Assembly (NCBI GenBank): GCA_003133425.1
Contig: PKXI01000187.1
Coordinates: forward strand, 1-22,472
Direction of reading: 5' to 3'
From: Acidobacteriaceae bacterium
GTDB taxonomy: Bacteria; Acidobacteriota; Terriglobia; Terriglobales; Acidobacteriaceae
Length of the DNA stretch: 22,472 nucleotides
The translations under genes and the position numbers were made by a program. The notes beneath the pieces are model-generated. The model was not told the origin of the DNA and made no database searches. It saw nothing but the letters and a program-made list of their open reading frames with translations. Positions 20,785-22,472 of the stretch are shown here, in pieces (the stretch's first letter is position 1; every line of letters starts with the position of its first letter).

Positions 20785-22472
20785 TCATACTGCACCTCGT
20801 TGGGCATCCTGAACGCAAGCTGGGGGTACTGCCGGCGATCTCGGAGTCGTTTGCCGGGCTCGGCCTTTGGCAAGGGGCCACTTTTCCGGATCGAACAGCA
20901 GAAGTCCGCTATCGTCGGCGCGTACGGCGCGGAGTACGCCCTCGCGGGCGAAACGTTTGGCGGTGCTGAAGTGTACGTTCATCCGTGCTGCGATCTCGGG
21001 CGCAGTGAGCCAAGCGTGGCTGCGAAGATGTTCGGAATATGAGGCGATGCCAAAGGAGCATCGAATGTGCCGAACAATTGGACGGGGAAACGCGTGTTTC
21101 CTGCCGGTGCGAAGCCAACGCGCGTTGAGGGTCCGAGCGATTTGTGCATCGGTTTGTTCGGTTGCCAGAGCGCGGATGAGCTCCACGATCTCGGCGGGCG
21201 TGCGAACCAGGTCGGGGGCACTCAGGGGCAGCGGCCGTTCCAGCGAGGTCGTAGCCCCGCCTTTCCAGCGGATATGAACCTGGATTGTGTGTCCCTTCAC
21301 AAGAGTCACGTCTTCGATCAGCAGCCTCAACATCCGCTTGCGATCTCGCGCCGAAGTGTGGGGATCGTTCCACACGCGAGGCAAATCGGAAGCTAGAGCT
21401 TGGATGCGCTCGCGGTCTTGTTCTGCAAGCGCTGAAGTCGGAGATTTACTCAGGCGGGCATACTCTTCCTCGGCCTCGGTTAAACGCATGAGCTTCTCGT
21501 TCCACTGTCGTTCCAGATTATCCACGACCAAGCGATTTTCGGGACGTGCCAACAGATACTGGCGTTGTGCGAGTTCAGCTTCCTGGTGAGCCCGATCCAC
21601 CTGCGCGCGGCGCAAGCGATCCAATTCTCCTTGCCGGGCCCTCAACTCTTCAAAGACCTGCAACGCAACTTCCAGGGAAGCCGGAGTAACGGCCTCGAGC
21701 ACAATTTCCGTGACCGCCCGATCGACGGCCAAGCCTGACAGTGTCTGGCACGATGGCGTAGCGGTTTGGATACCGCGTCGCTGGCAAACATAGTTTGGAA
21801 TTGGATGGCCGTGGTCGGTGTGATATCTCATAGTCATACGCAAGCCGCACACACCGCAGATGACAAGACCTTGCAATAGGGCGGCGCCTTCACGCGGAGG
21901 ACTCTTGCGTCGATCCTCTCCAAATCCGTTGGCGTTGGCAAGCAGCTTGGCTTGGTTGGCTTCAAACTCCTCCCAGGAGATGTATCCCGGATGCATGTTC
22001 GGCAGAAATACAGCCCATTCATCGCGCTTCAGGCGCTTGTAGCGCAGCTGACCTCCTAGGCGAGCCTGGCGTTGGCGGGTCCGGCCGTAGACGAATGCTC
22101 CGGCATAGCGCGGGTTATGCAAAATGCTCAGCACGCGGCTGTGCTCCAAAGGGCCAAATAGCAGTTCTCCCGCGTGCGCGCCTTTTCTGACGCGCCGTGG
22201 CCAGAGAATGCCTTCCGAGTTGAAATGGTGGACCACACGCATGGCGGAACCGGTGCGGCGGAAGGTCTCGAACAGAAGGCGCACTGCTCGTTCGACCTGC
22301 TGGTCCGGGTCGAAGATGATCCGCCCGTTGTCGTCATACACGAAGCCCAGCGGCGGTCTGATCCACAACTCTCCCCGGCGCGCCTTGTTGAGCTGTCCGC
22401 CGATGAGCCGCGCCCGGAGCAAATGTAACTCGGCTTCGCTCATCGTCCCCTTTAAACACAGAACAGACAGCA
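20785..22472 (-). CDS. Large serine recombinase, C-terminal part (5' end outside window)
   Basis: The frame is open through the right edge. The ATG at 22443 is internal: codons before it read LSVLCLKGTMSEAELH, matching the KGTMSEAELHLLRARL junction between the resolvase and recombinase domains. The catalytic serine domain is therefore upstream, outside the window. Counting from that internal Met, residues ~25-125 form the recombinase domain (WIRPPLGFVYDDNGRIIFDP; ILHNPRYAGAFVYGRTR). Residues 190-236 are a zinc ribbon (C196, C199, C220, C232), and ~255-345 a coiled coil. The C-terminus has a helix-turn-helix (WLTAPEIAARMNVHFSTAKR). Large serine recombinases drive integration or excision of phages and mobile islands between short att sites. 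Its stop is only 9 bp from the istA break, so the recombinase-bearing element probably caused that truncation. Confidence 0.93.
   Translation of the reverse strand, partial: LSVLCLKGTMSEAELHLLRARLIGGQLNKARRGELWIRPPLGFVYDDNGRIIFDPDQQVERAVRLLFETFRRTGSAMRVVHHFNSEGILWPRRVRKGAHAGELLFGPLEHSRVLSILHNPRYAGAFVYGRTRQRQARLGGQLRYKRLKRDEWAVFLPNMHPGYISWEEFEANQAKLLANANGFGEDRRKSPPREGAALLQGLVICGVCGLRMTMRYHTDHGHPIPNYVCQRRGIQTATPSCQTLSGLAVDRAVTEIVLEAVTPASLEVALQVFEELRARQGELDRLRRAQVDRAHQEAELAQRQYLLARPENRLVVDNLERQWNEKLMRLTEAEEEYARLSKSPTSALAEQDRERIQALASDLPRVWNDPHTSARDRKRMLRLLIEDVTLVKGHTIQVHIRWKGGATTSLERPLPLSAPDLVRTPAEIVELIRALATEQTDAQIARTLNARWLRTGRKHAFPRPIVRHIRCSFGIASYSEHLRSHAWLTAPEIAARMNVHFSTAKRFAREGVLRAVRADDSGLLLFDPEKWPLAKGRARQTTPRSPAVPPACVQDAQRGAV

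Noticed and set aside
20777..21042. C-terminal 88 codons of the long istA frame
   Set aside because: This part is antisense to the recombinase C-terminus and has no IstA homology. It is an accidental extension after truncation.
20785..22443. Recombinase gene as a complete 552-aa protein starting at 22443
   Set aside because: The Met lies inside the conserved KGTMSEAEL motif and the frame continues open to the window edge, so it is a partial gene missing its catalytic domain here.

Overview
The window looks like chromosomal DNA of an Acidobacteriota (Terriglobia/Acidobacteriaceae-type) bacterium. This is inferred from the GC-rich sequence, the many short gene blocks with secreted proteins of unknown function, a lone secreted CytoC_RC-like dihaem protein, TrmFO, and intergenic hairpins with a GGGTGCCCCATCC-type core that I recall as frequent in that phylum. 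No database search was possible, so the lineage is an inference.

Positions 1-16,430 are housekeeping and accessory chromosome. On the left are a small secreted protein, an uncharacterised 249-aa protein, a two-helix membrane protein and a membrane fatty-acid desaturase. Next is a secreted 529-aa protein with six DRPTLHKK-like motifs at ~30-residue intervals. It is divergent from a Bcp-type peroxiredoxin, a 3-methyladenine DNA glycosylase and a secreted dihaem cytochrome, which read rightward. MoeA and MoaC (molybdenum cofactor) form a leftward pair, followed by a secreted TPR protein closed by a 16-bp-stem terminator. A rightward series then holds a GNAT acetyltransferase overlapping TrmFO by 4 bp, a multi-pass membrane protein, a class I methyltransferase, an ICMT/PEMT-type membrane methyltransferase and a secreted, membrane-anchored protein.

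Positions 16,431-17,810 hold a candidate unannotated small RNA: a near-consensus sigma70 promoter, three consecutive hairpins and a U-tract terminator within about 120 bp. It is convergent with a DUF2007/zinc-ribbon gene. A 48-aa one-helix membrane ORF with a good ribosome binding site and tRNA-Thr(CGT) follow.

Positions 17,810 to the end are a mobile-DNA hotspot downstream of tRNA-Thr. A tyrosine integrase and an Xis/AlpA-like HTH gene overlap tail to tail. A 12-bp copy of the tRNA 3' end lies about 1.76 kb away and could be the far attachment site. Next are two oppositely oriented arrays of 22-23-bp repeats that resemble a right-end/left-end junction of IS21-family elements. An istA gene follows, cut just before its third catalytic residue. 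Last is the C-terminal part of a large serine recombinase running off the window.

I do not see a defence system, CRISPR array or biosynthetic cluster. The most novel-looking items are the small-RNA locus, the IS21-like repeat junction, the DRPTLHKK-repeat secreted protein and the desaturase-upstream palindromes.
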